Shown piece after piece: positions 1 to 10,190 of a DNA stretch of 64,000 nt (position 1 is its first letter; every line of letters begins with the position of its first letter). The stretch is from positions 4,029,814 through 4,093,813 of the forward strand of contig NC_034420.1 in NCBI RefSeq assembly GCF_002078875.1, in the 5' to 3' direction. Source of the stretch: Numida meleagris. Lineage: Eukaryota > Chordata > Aves > Galliformes > Numididae. The position numbers and the translations under genes are program-made. The notes under the pieces were generated by a model, which saw only the letters and a program-made list of their open reading frames with translations, was not told the origin of the DNA and searched no databases.

Positions 1-986
1 CATGTACAAATCGAACCACTGTGCCTTTTAATTTCTGGGAGACTGAACTGAAGATGAGGATTGCACGTGATATGGACCAGCAAACAGCTGTGGAGTCACC
101 CGACTCACTGCTATCTCAGTGCATTTGGAAATCAGTGTTTGAAACCCCTGAGCAACAAGTACACAGCACCTTCAGTCTTGCCTGCTGAGGTGGCTGCCTG
201 CTCCCCACTGCTTCCCCTGCCCTGAGTTCCTGCTTATCCTCCAGCATCAACATACACCAAAATATTCCTCAAAGAGCAGTAACAATTGGTCAGTTTTCCT
301 TGCATTCGAGTAGGACTGTATTGTATTGAACAAAGTATCCCAGTCCTTTACAAGCCATGCCTCAGATCTTAGTTAAAGGACACTTTGGCTCTGTAAGGAA
401 ATCATGGTTTCTGAAGCCCATGCTGTCTCTTGCCCCAACATGCAGTCCCTTCCTTCTCTGCAAAGTAATTTGAGTTTAAACTAACCATAGAAAAATAAAT
501 GTGCTTGCAGTGGGGCACCAGGCAGCATGACAGAGGGGCAGCAAGCTATGTCTAGAAAATGGGAACTTTTCATTAGCTTTTCCACCAAAGCCAATATACC
601 ATGGGGCTGCACTTCTGCTCTTATGCCCTGGGAAACACAGCTGCAGTAGTTTCTGTCCTGGCTTTGTGGGGCAGTAGTGAGGGTTAATGGGTGCACGTCA
701 AGTGGACAGTGCGTAAAGCACAAGTTTTTAATCGATGTCACAGGTGGACACAACCCCCAGTTGCAGCAAGGAGCATTCCTCTCCAGTGTTACAGGTACAG
801 GTACTGCCTTCTCAAATGAGACATCAGCAGTGTTTAGAACTTGTACCTTGGAGGCTCGTGCTGGGAGAAATGTCGAGGACACAGTAGCAGTAAAGGCGCG
901 TGGAATGGGGGCTGTGCTTTGCAAGGTGTAACAGAGGCACAGTCAGATCACTGTTAAGACCATCTAATTCTCTTTTTTGTTTATAG
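1..986 (+). other. SLIT3 intron sequence (5' window edge)
   Basis: No SLIT3-like coding text was found in any frame here. The open frames present (for example 677-931) have no recognisable domain and no matching splice sites. The acceptor at 985-986 closes this intron. Confidence 0.7.
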
Positions 987-1141
987 TGTGGAAACAGTAA
1001 ATGATGGGCAGTTTCACAGTGTGGAACTCGTGATGCTGAATCAAACTCTGAACCTGGTGGTGGACAAGGGGACTCCCAAGAGTCTTGGAAAACTCCAGAA
1101 GCAGTCTTCGGTCAGCCTCAACACACCCCTCTACATTGGAG
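987..1141 (+). CDS. SLIT3: SLIT3 exon: middle of laminin G domain
   Basis: Acceptor TTTATAG precedes it and donor GTACAA follows. The exon starts with one base completing a codon, then reads [20 protein letters not shown] and on to TPLYIG, typical beta-strand text of the SLIT laminin G domain. It ends one base into a glycine codon, which the exon at 3503 completes. No preceding SLIT3 exon was recognised at 1-986. Confidence 0.9.
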
Positions 1142-4100
1142 GTACAATGAGTTGCTCTGGTCTTTGACATGTTAAAAATATTTGTGTTAAAACAAATCAA
1201 AACAGTACAGAGCTTGTTAAAAAAAAAAAAAAAGACTTACTGAACCTTGTCAGAAGCAAATCATGTTCCATCCCATGGAAAGGACTCTCTGGCTGGGGGG
1301 AAACAAGTAGTTTTGTCTTTCATCTCTGCCAGAGGTTGCTTCTCCATTTCATTCTTCATATTTCATTAGCATCCCACTGCATGGCCAGCACCAACCCACA
1401 TGCCAGACCAGGGAAGTTAACCTAAGCAGAGCAGGGGCAGTCTCTGCTCAGTGGCCGTAACAAGAGTGATCAGCTGCTCATTTCTAAAGCTGTCAGAACG
1501 TGCTGGCAGTAAGATCTGGTGGTGAAGAATGTGATGGCAGTATTGCTGACAGTCACTGCAGAAAGGCAAATCAAGGAATGTCAGTAGGTTTATATGTACT
1601 ATAAGTGAACTGTATTTCTGCTGTAAATTTTGTAGAGGTTTAAAGGTTGAGGGGAAAAAAAAAGATTATATTCTCCAAACAGTATTAACACACAAGCTGA
1701 CTAAAAACTTTTTGGCTAACAGTTTTCTCATTGGAAACTGATGCCAGAACAATGTTTGAAAGATTTTAGAATTGACCAAACTTCTGTTAAGAAGTTTTTT
1801 CAGATTCAGGACTGAATTTCTGGGGCCACATAGCATGGAGAGCAGATGCTGAGAATCAGAGTATCCCACTGATGAGGTGTCTGGCTATTAGAGGCAGGAT
1901 GAAGCCTATGCTCTGCCTGATGGATTTGTTTGTGCCAGACCCTGCCAGTTCCATTCTGGAATGAATGTTGAAATCTCTCATTTTCTGTGACATAGAGTTG
2001 TTGTTCTTTTCTAGACAGCCTATTCTAAATACAAAACTCAGCAGAATAAAAATAGACTAAAAAAATCTATTCTGTAAGCTTTTTCTGAGCAGATCATGTA
2101 AGTCAATAGTAGAAACCACTTGACCATTTGGTGCTGGTTAAGCCTTTTATAAACAATTCCTTTTAATAACCCTTTTCTAAAAGAACCCTGAATATTGCCT
2201 TTGTAAATCAGAAAGCTGGCTGATCTTGCTTTTTACAGAGCTGAACTTTTATAATTGGTTTCTGTTAAGAATGTCACAGGCTATTAAAGAGCACTGTGCA
2301 TCAAAGATTACTTGCTGTTGAGGCCATCATAATTTCTCCCTCTAATTCAGCTAAAAAGATTCCAACCTTGTTGCGAGTTATACATGGGGAACCTAGGAAG
2401 TTTCCCTAGTGGGAAAAGGTTTATTAATGGATGAGCATTGTAAATCACTACTAATTTTCAAAAGGTACCAACAGAGGACAAATCTCAGACTTGAAATGAA
2501 GGACTCTATTGGATTCCAGAATGCATAGAGCTCAGCAGAGACTTGTGTCGCCCAGTGCATTTCTTCTGGAGTCTTTCTAAACCCTCATTCTTCTGCATGT
2601 GCCACCTCTGTACATCTAGCATTGCCATGACTCCAGCTGTCCTTCCACTTCAGGCTGTTTAATTGAAGTCATTAAATCAACCCCAGAGCAATTGTTACAG
2701 TAACCCTTAAGACAGACCTGAGGCTTCAAGTACCCTTAATCTTGCCCATCTCTCCACTTGGTCTAGCAACTCTCCTCCTAAAGCATGTTTAAACAAAGAT
2801 GTTGATCTGGTTTCAACTTTAACAGTGGAATAACTTATCAACAGCAAAATCCAGAGACCTTATACAGTTGAAAATGGAAGCACTTGGCTTGTGCAAGTAC
2901 AGCTCAAGCAGATGCCAGTGAAGAGGGCATAACACGATGTCCAAAACAAGCTGTTGGCTATCTGAGCTTGGGAACTCTTCCAAGGGTTTGAACAAGATGA
3001 AGGGCACTCATGCCAAAGGCTTGGCCTGGCCTCCTGATGTGCTGTTCTCTGTCTCTGGATTTCTCCTGAGCTAGTTTTGATGGGACACACTCCTTAACTT
3101 GATGGTTGAGTAATGGTAACTATCTTGCTGTATGCCAGAGTTGGTAGCTACTGTCTGGCAAGTAAAAACATTCCCACACCTTTCAGAAGCATAACTGCTG
3201 TTGAACTATAGGCAGAAGGAGCATTATTAAGGACAGGAGTACATGACCGTCAGCCAAAGATCTGAGCTTTCTCCCTCCCCCTTTTTTATAATATACTTCC
3301 TACGTAAGCTGGGCAAGTGATTTTATTTTTGTTCCTTTACATTTCCAGAATGAGGACAATAAAGTTGCACTGCCTTACAAAGGTGCCATGCACATCACTT
3401 CTTTAAAGGTTACAAGGTGCTGTGGAAAAAGAAATGTTAGCTATTGTAATTTGTCTGCTATCATTGCGACTGTGAGCAAGCTTTCCCTTTTTTTATCTGA
3501 AGGGATCCCGACCTCTACTGGATTATCTTCACTGCGCCAGGGTGCAGATAAGACACCAAATGGCTTTCATGGATGTATTCATGATGTCCGCATCAATAAC
3601 GAGCTACAGGATTTCAAGGATTTACCACAGCAGTCAATAGGAGTCCTTCCTGGCTGCAAATCCTGTAACATCTGCAAGCACGGCATTTGCCGATCCCTGG
3701 AAAAAACAAGTGTGGTTTGTGAATGTCACCCAGGCTGGACAGGCCCCCTGTGTGACCAGGAAATTGGAGACCCATGTCTTAACCACAAGTAAGCTTGAAT
3801 GAATGCTGATGGGAGGGCAGAAGCTTTACAGCTATTGCATATTCTCGTTTCATCTTGTAAAAACATATGTGACCATTTTTGGAGGTGCTGGGTTCCCACA
3901 TATATTATTAATAGTTGTGAGTCGGCATCCATGGCAATGTTCAATTTTCATGTCTTGTTTTGTTGCCGGTTACTCTCCAAATGACCTTGTTCTCCTAGAG
4001 GAGCTAAGTCGTTAATACTGCAGGCTTTACTTTCAGCTATAACTTTACACATTAAAGTATGAAAACTTGTGTTCTGGCTGTGCATTACAATGGCTGTGCA

Positions 4101-7041
4101 TTACCTCTGAGGCAGTGAGTGCATGCACATATCCAGAGCAGAGCTAGCCACAGGAGAGAGGTTCACACTGTAGTGACATGCTCACAGCAGCTCTGGACAG
4201 GGTATTCGAGTTAACTCCCTGAAGACCATTATGCAGCCTATTGTGAACAGTTTTGAATTTCCTAAAGAGCTGAATGAAATATTACATTCTGAAGCACCCC
4301 TTTAAAGTGCAAGTTTAAAGAGTAGCATGGTGTTGCATGCAAAGGCAGTATGACTGTAAAGCACTCACAGTTCAAAGGCTCATAATAACCACATCTCCAT
4401 CAGAAACAGCAGATGAATAGCTTACTTATGGCTAGTACACAAGGAAACAGCCCAAGGCAGACCAGAAGTCTGCGTGGTTCAGTGCTGTTTCATAAGCAGA
4501 TGGAAGTACTCTGGTTTTAGAAGCCACTTTGGTTGCACTATCTTTGGAAGCGGCTTTTTAGAAGCACATGCTTTTGACAGGTAAATTGACACAGTAAATA
4601 ATCACTCTGGTCAGTGAGGGCACAAATCTAACTTGCAGAGGAACTGTTTTAAACTTGCTTTTGGGTCTAATTCTGCAAACTACTGAACCCTGGAAGGTGT
4701 TGAGAAGCATCTGACAGATTATAGACTGAAGGTGGGAAGGCCAAAGTAAAGAAACTCTCAGAGACCCAAACGAGGCTGTTGTGATTGGAGAGAGAAAAAT
4801 GAGGGAGTTCAGATGTTTACACGATGAGAGATTGTTTCTCACGTGATCCACAGAGCATTACACAAGAATGAATGTAGCCCTTGCTAAGGAAAGTAGCTGT
4901 GTGTATTTTTAATACTCTCTTACTATCCCACTTTTCATTAAGTCACTTTCAGAGTTGTGTCCTTAAAGACAAGCCCTTTGTGTCCAGGCCAGTACAGGAC
5001 CTGCTGACAGATCTCTGCTCCAGCATTCACAGATTAACCTCAGTGAGGAAATGCAACCCTAAAGAACAGGTAGTTGATACCCAAGCACGCCTTCGGTTAG
5101 TGGGGCAGAAAATACTGCTTCATAGACTGTGACCCCCTTTATTACAGTATTTTGCAAGTTTTGACTTGACTGATATTGCTTTACTATTTGTGCTTTCTAT
5201 TTGCATAGATAAAAAATGAGATGTATAAGGGTTCGATGTAAGCAGGAGACAGTTTTAAAGGACCAAGAAATAAAGAAAATAAAGCTACTGTTAAGACCTG
5301 ATAGAGTAAAGGCCAAATGCATTGTCTGAACATTATCCACTATTCACTGAAAACTCACAGTTTCTTCAGTGTGTTTGACACTGATGTGCTCTTCCTTGGA
5401 TATTGTCCTGGCTTTAAATAGGCAGAAACAGCAAAATGCAAACTAACGTATTCCTGGGAAGAGGAACTTTCACATCTAAATACTTCTCTTTCTCCAGGTG
5501 TCTGCATGGTAAGTGCATGGTGGCCAATGTTGCTTACACCTGTAAGTGCATGGAAGGCTACACAGGCATGTACTGTGACAAGAAGAACAATTCCTCAAGC
5601 CCCTGCAGGATTTTGAAATGCAACCATGGGCAGTGTAAGATTTCTGAGCATGGGGAACCCTACTGCGAATGCGATCCCAACTATAGTGGAGACCACTGTG
5701 ACAGAGGTATGCTTGGCCACAAGGACCAGGATGCTGGTCTGCTGTGCTTCTGTTTCACATCTTTCTTTTCACCTCTCTTCCATGTAATTCATATTTGGGA
5801 GTAAATGGCAAATAATAAGAAAGATAAAGGTAAGTCAGCCTCTACAGAGCAGCATAGGGAGGAGAAATGAACCACTTTTCAGCCAGCTAGCTACAATCTA
5901 AAAGTATGGAAAGGGGACATATGTAGTAAAGGGTTTTATTCTCTGTCTCCTGAATCCTCAAGGTTTTCTGCTCCCAAGATTCTGGAAGGATGTTTAAAGG
6001 GGACATTGTTGTGAGGTTCTCCCTGAGCAAACAGTGGTCAGTCAGTCAGCAATGCTGGCAGAGGCGATGTTACACCACATACCGAGGGCGTTCGTGGAGA
6101 ACAGGACTAGGGACTAGAAGGCAATGAAGATTCCCAGCTCAATCCCTCTGATGCAGCTGGGCAGGTTTCCTGGGGCATCCCACAGCTCATGCTGGGGTGT
6201 GCCTCTTCTGCCCTGAGCTGAAAACACTCACTGGAAACTCCGTGAGTTCTAACTTCATCCTTTCTGCCTTCATTCCTTCCTGTACAGAAGGAAGGAGCTG
6301 GATGGTATTATTGTTGTCCCTTTTCTGCGAATGAACCACAGACTTTCCAAATTATACAGATCATATGCAGTCTCACTACAGTTTATCTGCCTGTGTTAAA
6401 GTGACGGCACACCAGCCTAGACATTTTCAGGTGCCCTAGATGGCTGATGTCATGCAGGGCAGGCTGACCTTTCATCCTGCGAAGCAGATGTAGTAAAATT
6501 AATATGCATTTTGCAGGAGTGTTGCAGGATTCAACACTCAGCATTCATTAAAGCACTTCCAGAACTGCTGATCAAAGCCATCGGGCCTGCATGGCTTCTC
6601 CCTTGTGCCGGATATTGCATATTTGTGTAACACAAGCTCTGTTTTGATGGCAGGTACAAAGCAGTAAAAGATTACGATTCTGCTCACGGCATCTGGTTGC
6701 CCTCAATATCATTACACGCACAGGGCTGTCTGCTGATGCGCGGGGAATATCCAGCAGAATGGTTACCACATTGTTTCCTTGACTTCTCTGTTGTCTTACC
6801 AGAGAATCTCTGCCAAGGGGAGATCATTCGAGAAGTGGTCCGTAAGCAGCAGGGCTACACGACGTGCGTCACTGCCTCCAAAGTGCCCCGCATGGAATGT
6901 CGTGGCAGCTGCAGCAGCGGGCAGTGCTGCGTTCCGCTCCGAAGCAAAAGGAGGAAATACTTCTTCCAGTGCGTGGATGGCTCCACCTTCACAGAGGAAC
7001 TGGAGAGACACGTGGAATGCGGCTGCTCAAAATGCTCATAA
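987..7041 (+). CDS. SLIT3: SLIT3, 3' part (last five coding exons)
   Basis: Secreted guidance ligand for ROBO receptors. Coding segments are 987-1141, 3503-3788, 5498-5706 and 6803-7041 for the window's C-terminal portion; the fifth unit is formed by the two domains split across 3503-3788, so four genomic exons are actually seen. All junctions have AG/GT sites and keep the reading frame. In order they encode the second half of the laminin G domain, EGF-like repeats 7 to 9, and a C-terminal cystine knot ending in ECGCSKCS. The text [14 protein letters not shown] and the end of the knot fit SLIT3 better than SLIT2. PANK3 following in the same orientation supports SLIT3 over SLIT1, since SLIT3 and PANK3 are neighbours in human 5q. 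LRRs, EGF 1-6 and the start of LamG lie upstream of the window. Confidence 0.9.
1142..3502 (+). other. SLIT3 intron within laminin G domain
   Basis: Bounded by a GTACAA donor and a CTGAAG acceptor, and interrupts a glycine codon. No repeat, RNA gene or further exon was recognised inside. Confidence 0.8.
3503..3788 (+). CDS. SLIT3: SLIT3 exon: end of laminin G and EGF-like 7
   Basis: Begins after CTGAAG and ends before GTAAGC. It translates as [20 protein letters not shown], then [17 protein letters not shown], the closing strands of the laminin G domain with its cysteine. An EGF-like repeat follows, with six cysteines running from [13 protein letters not shown] to [13 protein letters not shown]. 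The last two bases (AA) join the next exon to make a lysine codon at the start of EGF-like 8. An upstream ATG at 3388 gives a longer open frame, but the sequence before 3503 is intron. Confidence 0.92.
3789..5497 (+). other. SLIT3 intron between EGF 7 and EGF 8
   Basis: GTAAGC donor and CTCCAG acceptor. I see nothing coding or repeated inside. Confidence 0.8.
5498..5706 (+). CDS. SLIT3: SLIT3 exon: EGF-like repeats 8 and 9
   Basis: Acceptor TTTCTCCAG, donor GTATGC. It encodes [20 protein letters not shown] with YTGMYCD, then [20 protein letters not shown] with [14 protein letters not shown]. These are two EGF modules with regular cysteine spacing and the G-Y/F-x-G-x-x-C ending. It ends one base into a codon (phase 1), matching the following exon. 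Confidence 0.92.
5707..6802 (+). other. SLIT3 last intron
   Basis: GTATGC donor and TTACCAG acceptor, phase 1. Contains an AT-rich stretch with ATGCATTTTGCA-like octamer text near 6500. No further exon was recognised. Confidence 0.8.
6803..7041 (+). CDS. SLIT3: SLIT3 terminal coding exon: C-terminal cystine knot
   Basis: Starts after CTTACCAG and ends at a TAA (7039-7041). It reads [19 protein letters not shown], then a run of cysteines around [13 protein letters not shown], the basic SKRRKY motif, FQCVDGST, and the end ECGCSKCS. This is the CTCK module that closes all SLIT proteins. The basic SKRRKY stretch is shared with other SLITs, and the ending ..CGC..CS fits SLIT3. Confidence 0.93.
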
Positions 7042-7147
7042 GCCATTCTCCAGTCTCTCGCCACTTTAATCGACTCAGAAGTGCTATCAAAATGGGACCT
7101 GTTTACTTTCAGAGTGAAGAAGAAAAGAATTATTAAGTATATTGTAA

Positions 7148-7153
7148 AATAAA
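7148..7153 (+). terminator. Proximal poly(A) signal AATAAA of SLIT3
   Basis: AATAAA about 107 bases after the stop codon in A/T-rich sequence. Use of this site would give a very short 3'UTR. It is a motif match only. Confidence 0.35.
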
Positions 7154-7355
7154 CAAAAAATAGAACTTATTTTTATTATGGAAAGTGACTATTTTCATCT
7201 TTTATTATATAAAGTATCACACCACTTTGGGTATATGTATCATATAGTGAGTTATTTTTACCATGAAAAACTTTTTTAACAGTTGTAAGAAAAAAAATTA
7301 AAAAGTTAAAATTTAAAAAAATTATATAAAGAAAACATAGCCTAACAGGAGAGAT

Positions 7356-7372
7356 GGGGGGAGGGGGGGGGG
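7356..7372 (+). repeat. G-run (G6-A-G10) in SLIT3 3'UTR
   Basis: A near-uninterrupted guanine tract of 17 bases in otherwise A/T-rich sequence. It could form a G-quadruplex in RNA, or be a slippage-prone simple repeat. Confidence 0.7.
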
Positions 7373-10165
7373 CTTTATATGTATGCACAACGGGCAAATG
7401 TAAAGGTGTTCCAAGGACCTGCCGCGGAATTGATACGGGCTGAAGAAATCTCCGAGGCTGTGGGCTGGGTCTGGTACCAAAGCGGATCCCCGTGCTGACA
7501 GCCACCTGCCTGCCCAGGCACCCTGAGCAGCCTCCCCTCGGTCCCCTGCTCTGCCTAACACTGCCGATGCTGCTTTGGTCCTGTACAGTGGCTCTGCTTG
7601 ATATTCTTGAACTGGTTCCCTATAGCACGTAGGCACTGCCGTAGCTTAAGGCTAACTACGTTATCTGACTATTGTAATGCTATAATACATTTTTGCTGTG
7701 TATGTTGTATTTATCTGTGTTCACAATATATTCTTCAGCAACTGTATCTATAGAGCACGGGCAGCTTTATCCAAAAGAAGGGGACAAAGGGAAAGAAAGT
7801 GGGGAAATATATGTTGCTTTGGGAAATTTGGAGGCAAAACGTGAAATGAGTGCTAAGTAATGCCTAATAAATGACATAATAGTTTTGTGTTAATTCCTCA
7901 GCTATGTTATTTCCCAGGTTTGTGCCTTCTTGCTCCCAGCCTTGAGCCCTTTTTTTTGTATATGAAATGTAAGGAATGCACTGCTACTAAATTTGTCATG
8001 CCTTGACACTGTAACTTGCAAAGGTCATAAAGAGCATGAAGATAGTGCAGGTGCCAGAACGTACCTGCAGCATAATGCCTTTGACTCTCGCTGTCACTTC
8101 AGCCATGGATGTAAGCTGGTCTGAAGCTGCCTGTTCATCAGCACCGGCACCAAGCAGCTGGCTGCCTTTCACAGCCTTTTGAATGAGCAGAAGTTGCACT
8201 ATGTCCTTTGTGAAGGTATTCAGCCAATATTTGTTGATCTTAGCAGCGCTCTCTTCTCTGCACAGGGAGAGACATTTATAGCTACATCACATTCCATTCT
8301 CACGTTTGGTGCAGACTGACCAATCCAGCCAAAGCTTTTCCATCTGCACTATTTTATATATCCTGCACTTGTTTCTCCCAAAGGGCTCCCATTAACTTTA
8401 GCTGTGTTCAAAGCAAATGCTGAGTAGGAAGCAAAGTCAATGCAGGGATAAATTCTCACTGTGAATGTGGAACAAAAATTGACTCTTTGGGAGGAAGTTT
8501 GATTTTTGGAGGGTTTTTGGCAGGGCTACCTTTCAGGGTCAGTAAGTACGTGCAAAGAGTGCCACAGATACCTTGAAGTTTCTCTTTCTATCAGTTTCAA
8601 ACATCTCTATCTGTAACTGTTCCATTATCAGTGTAATTTCCTTCTTTCCCTGGCATAACAAAGTATTACGGTGCTTTCTGCAATTTCTCTAAGAGAATTA
8701 AAGTCAGAGGTGACTTCTAGCAGCCAGAAGCCCCTTTGGGGAACACTCAGTGGTCTCACTAAAGAGATTTCAGCTCATGGGCATCAGCAGCTGATCAGTG
8801 GGAAAGCTGAATGAAGCAAATGGGGCTTTTGTTTGAATGAGTCTTTGAAAAGATCCACAGAATGGAATCCTGCCATGAAAAGTACAAATGTTTATTTCTT
8901 GCTAAAGAAAAGTGATCCTGTAGCCATCACCCAACCAAGAAGCTGCAACGTTTAGCGCTCTTCTGCTACTTAAATCTTCCCTTAACTGCAGCAGTTCATG
9001 TGAATTTCTCTGTTACTACTGGAGCAGCTTGAGTAGAAGGGGCATAATCAATAAAACTGCGTTCTCTCAAAATAAGTGTCAGTATGAGGGGCCTGCAATC
9101 ATTGAAATACAGAACAGTCTCTAGTTAATGTGCCAAAATCTGATTGAAACAGTGCAGTTCAAGAGGCGTGGTAAAACTAACCCTGCCTGCAAATACCCTG
9201 GACTCCTTTTTATTTTGAGTATTGAATCTCAAAGCAGCTGGAGTTCGTGGTGTACAGCAGAAATCAGCCAAACCTACACTCTGCATGTTTAAAAGTCCAT
9301 GCAGTTAACTGCAGGCACTCGCACCGAGATGCGCCTGCACACCACTACCATTCACGTTTCATTCTTGCTTTACACATGTTAATTTCTGAAGAAGCAGCTG
9401 CTGCTGTGCCGTGCAGATGCATGCAGCTGGGCAGGGGCTTACAAGGCTGCTGTGTGCCCCACTGCACCACTTGTAGCCACTAAGCGGCCCAGGCCTGCAG
9501 AAACGCTGCCCCTCTTGGACACTAACCACGCATGTGTTCGCTTTGTCCCTTGAGCAGCAATGCATGTGAGAGAGAAGGTAACGTGTACTTGTGGCCTCAC
9601 ACCTGCTTGGGGGTGCTTTAAAGGAATGACCCCGACTGGCAAGGCAAAAGCCATCCATACCTTGTTACAGATCACTCTGGGATCTGTTCAACCAGGGCTT
9701 TGCAGCAAAGGGACCAGCAGCAGCTCAGCTGGCCCTCTTCCCAGCCCTTTCCTATCATGGCATTTTGATGCTAAGTGCTGGGATAAAGAAATACCTATTT
9801 TGTAACCAAATGATGCAATTTTTGTATGATGCTTTTAGGCAGCACTTGCCATTGGGTAGTGATGCTTTATGTCAATGATTCTATGACTTGCTACAGAATT
9901 ATTTTATGTTAAGAAGAAAACAAAAAGCATTCAGATGTGCCAAAAAATGTGAGGTTAACTGAAGTGTAATGAGCTCTGAAAGCTCCTCTGTAACCTGCCT
10001 AATGTTACAATGGATTTCAACTACTGTGGGTACAGTGCGGTAGTTTTTACCTCTATAAAGTTTTAATATAAAGCGAAGAAAGATGCTAACCCTTCAAAAC
10101 TGGCAATGCAGATTGGTGTGAACTGATGTATTTTATTAATAGATTCTCGTTGTGATGTAAGTTTA

Positions 10166-10171
10166 AATAAA
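10166..10171 (+). terminator. Distal poly(A) signal candidate of SLIT3
   Basis: AATAAA followed within 10 bases by a G/T-rich element (TGTTGGGTTTTGG), the expected arrangement for a cleavage site. It would give a 3'UTR of about 3.1 kb. Confidence 0.4.
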
Positions 10172-10190
10172 CTGTTGGGTTTTGGAAGAT

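Larger units (their letters stand above)
7042..10190 (+). other. SLIT3: Probable SLIT3 3'UTR
   Basis: Non-coding sequence after the stop codon, AU-rich for the first several hundred bases. Candidate poly(A) signals AATAAA lie at 7148-7153, 7866-7871, 9050-9055 and 10166-10171. The last is followed by a T/G-rich stretch (GTTGGGTTTTGG). SLIT3 messages in mammals have long 3'UTRs, so use of a distal site is plausible. No transcript evidence is available here. Confidence 0.5.

Noticed and set aside
3388..3502. Upstream extension of the SLIT3 EGF 7 exon from an ATG
   Set aside because: The SLIT3 frame needs the acceptor at 3501-3502; sequence before it does not match the laminin G domain.
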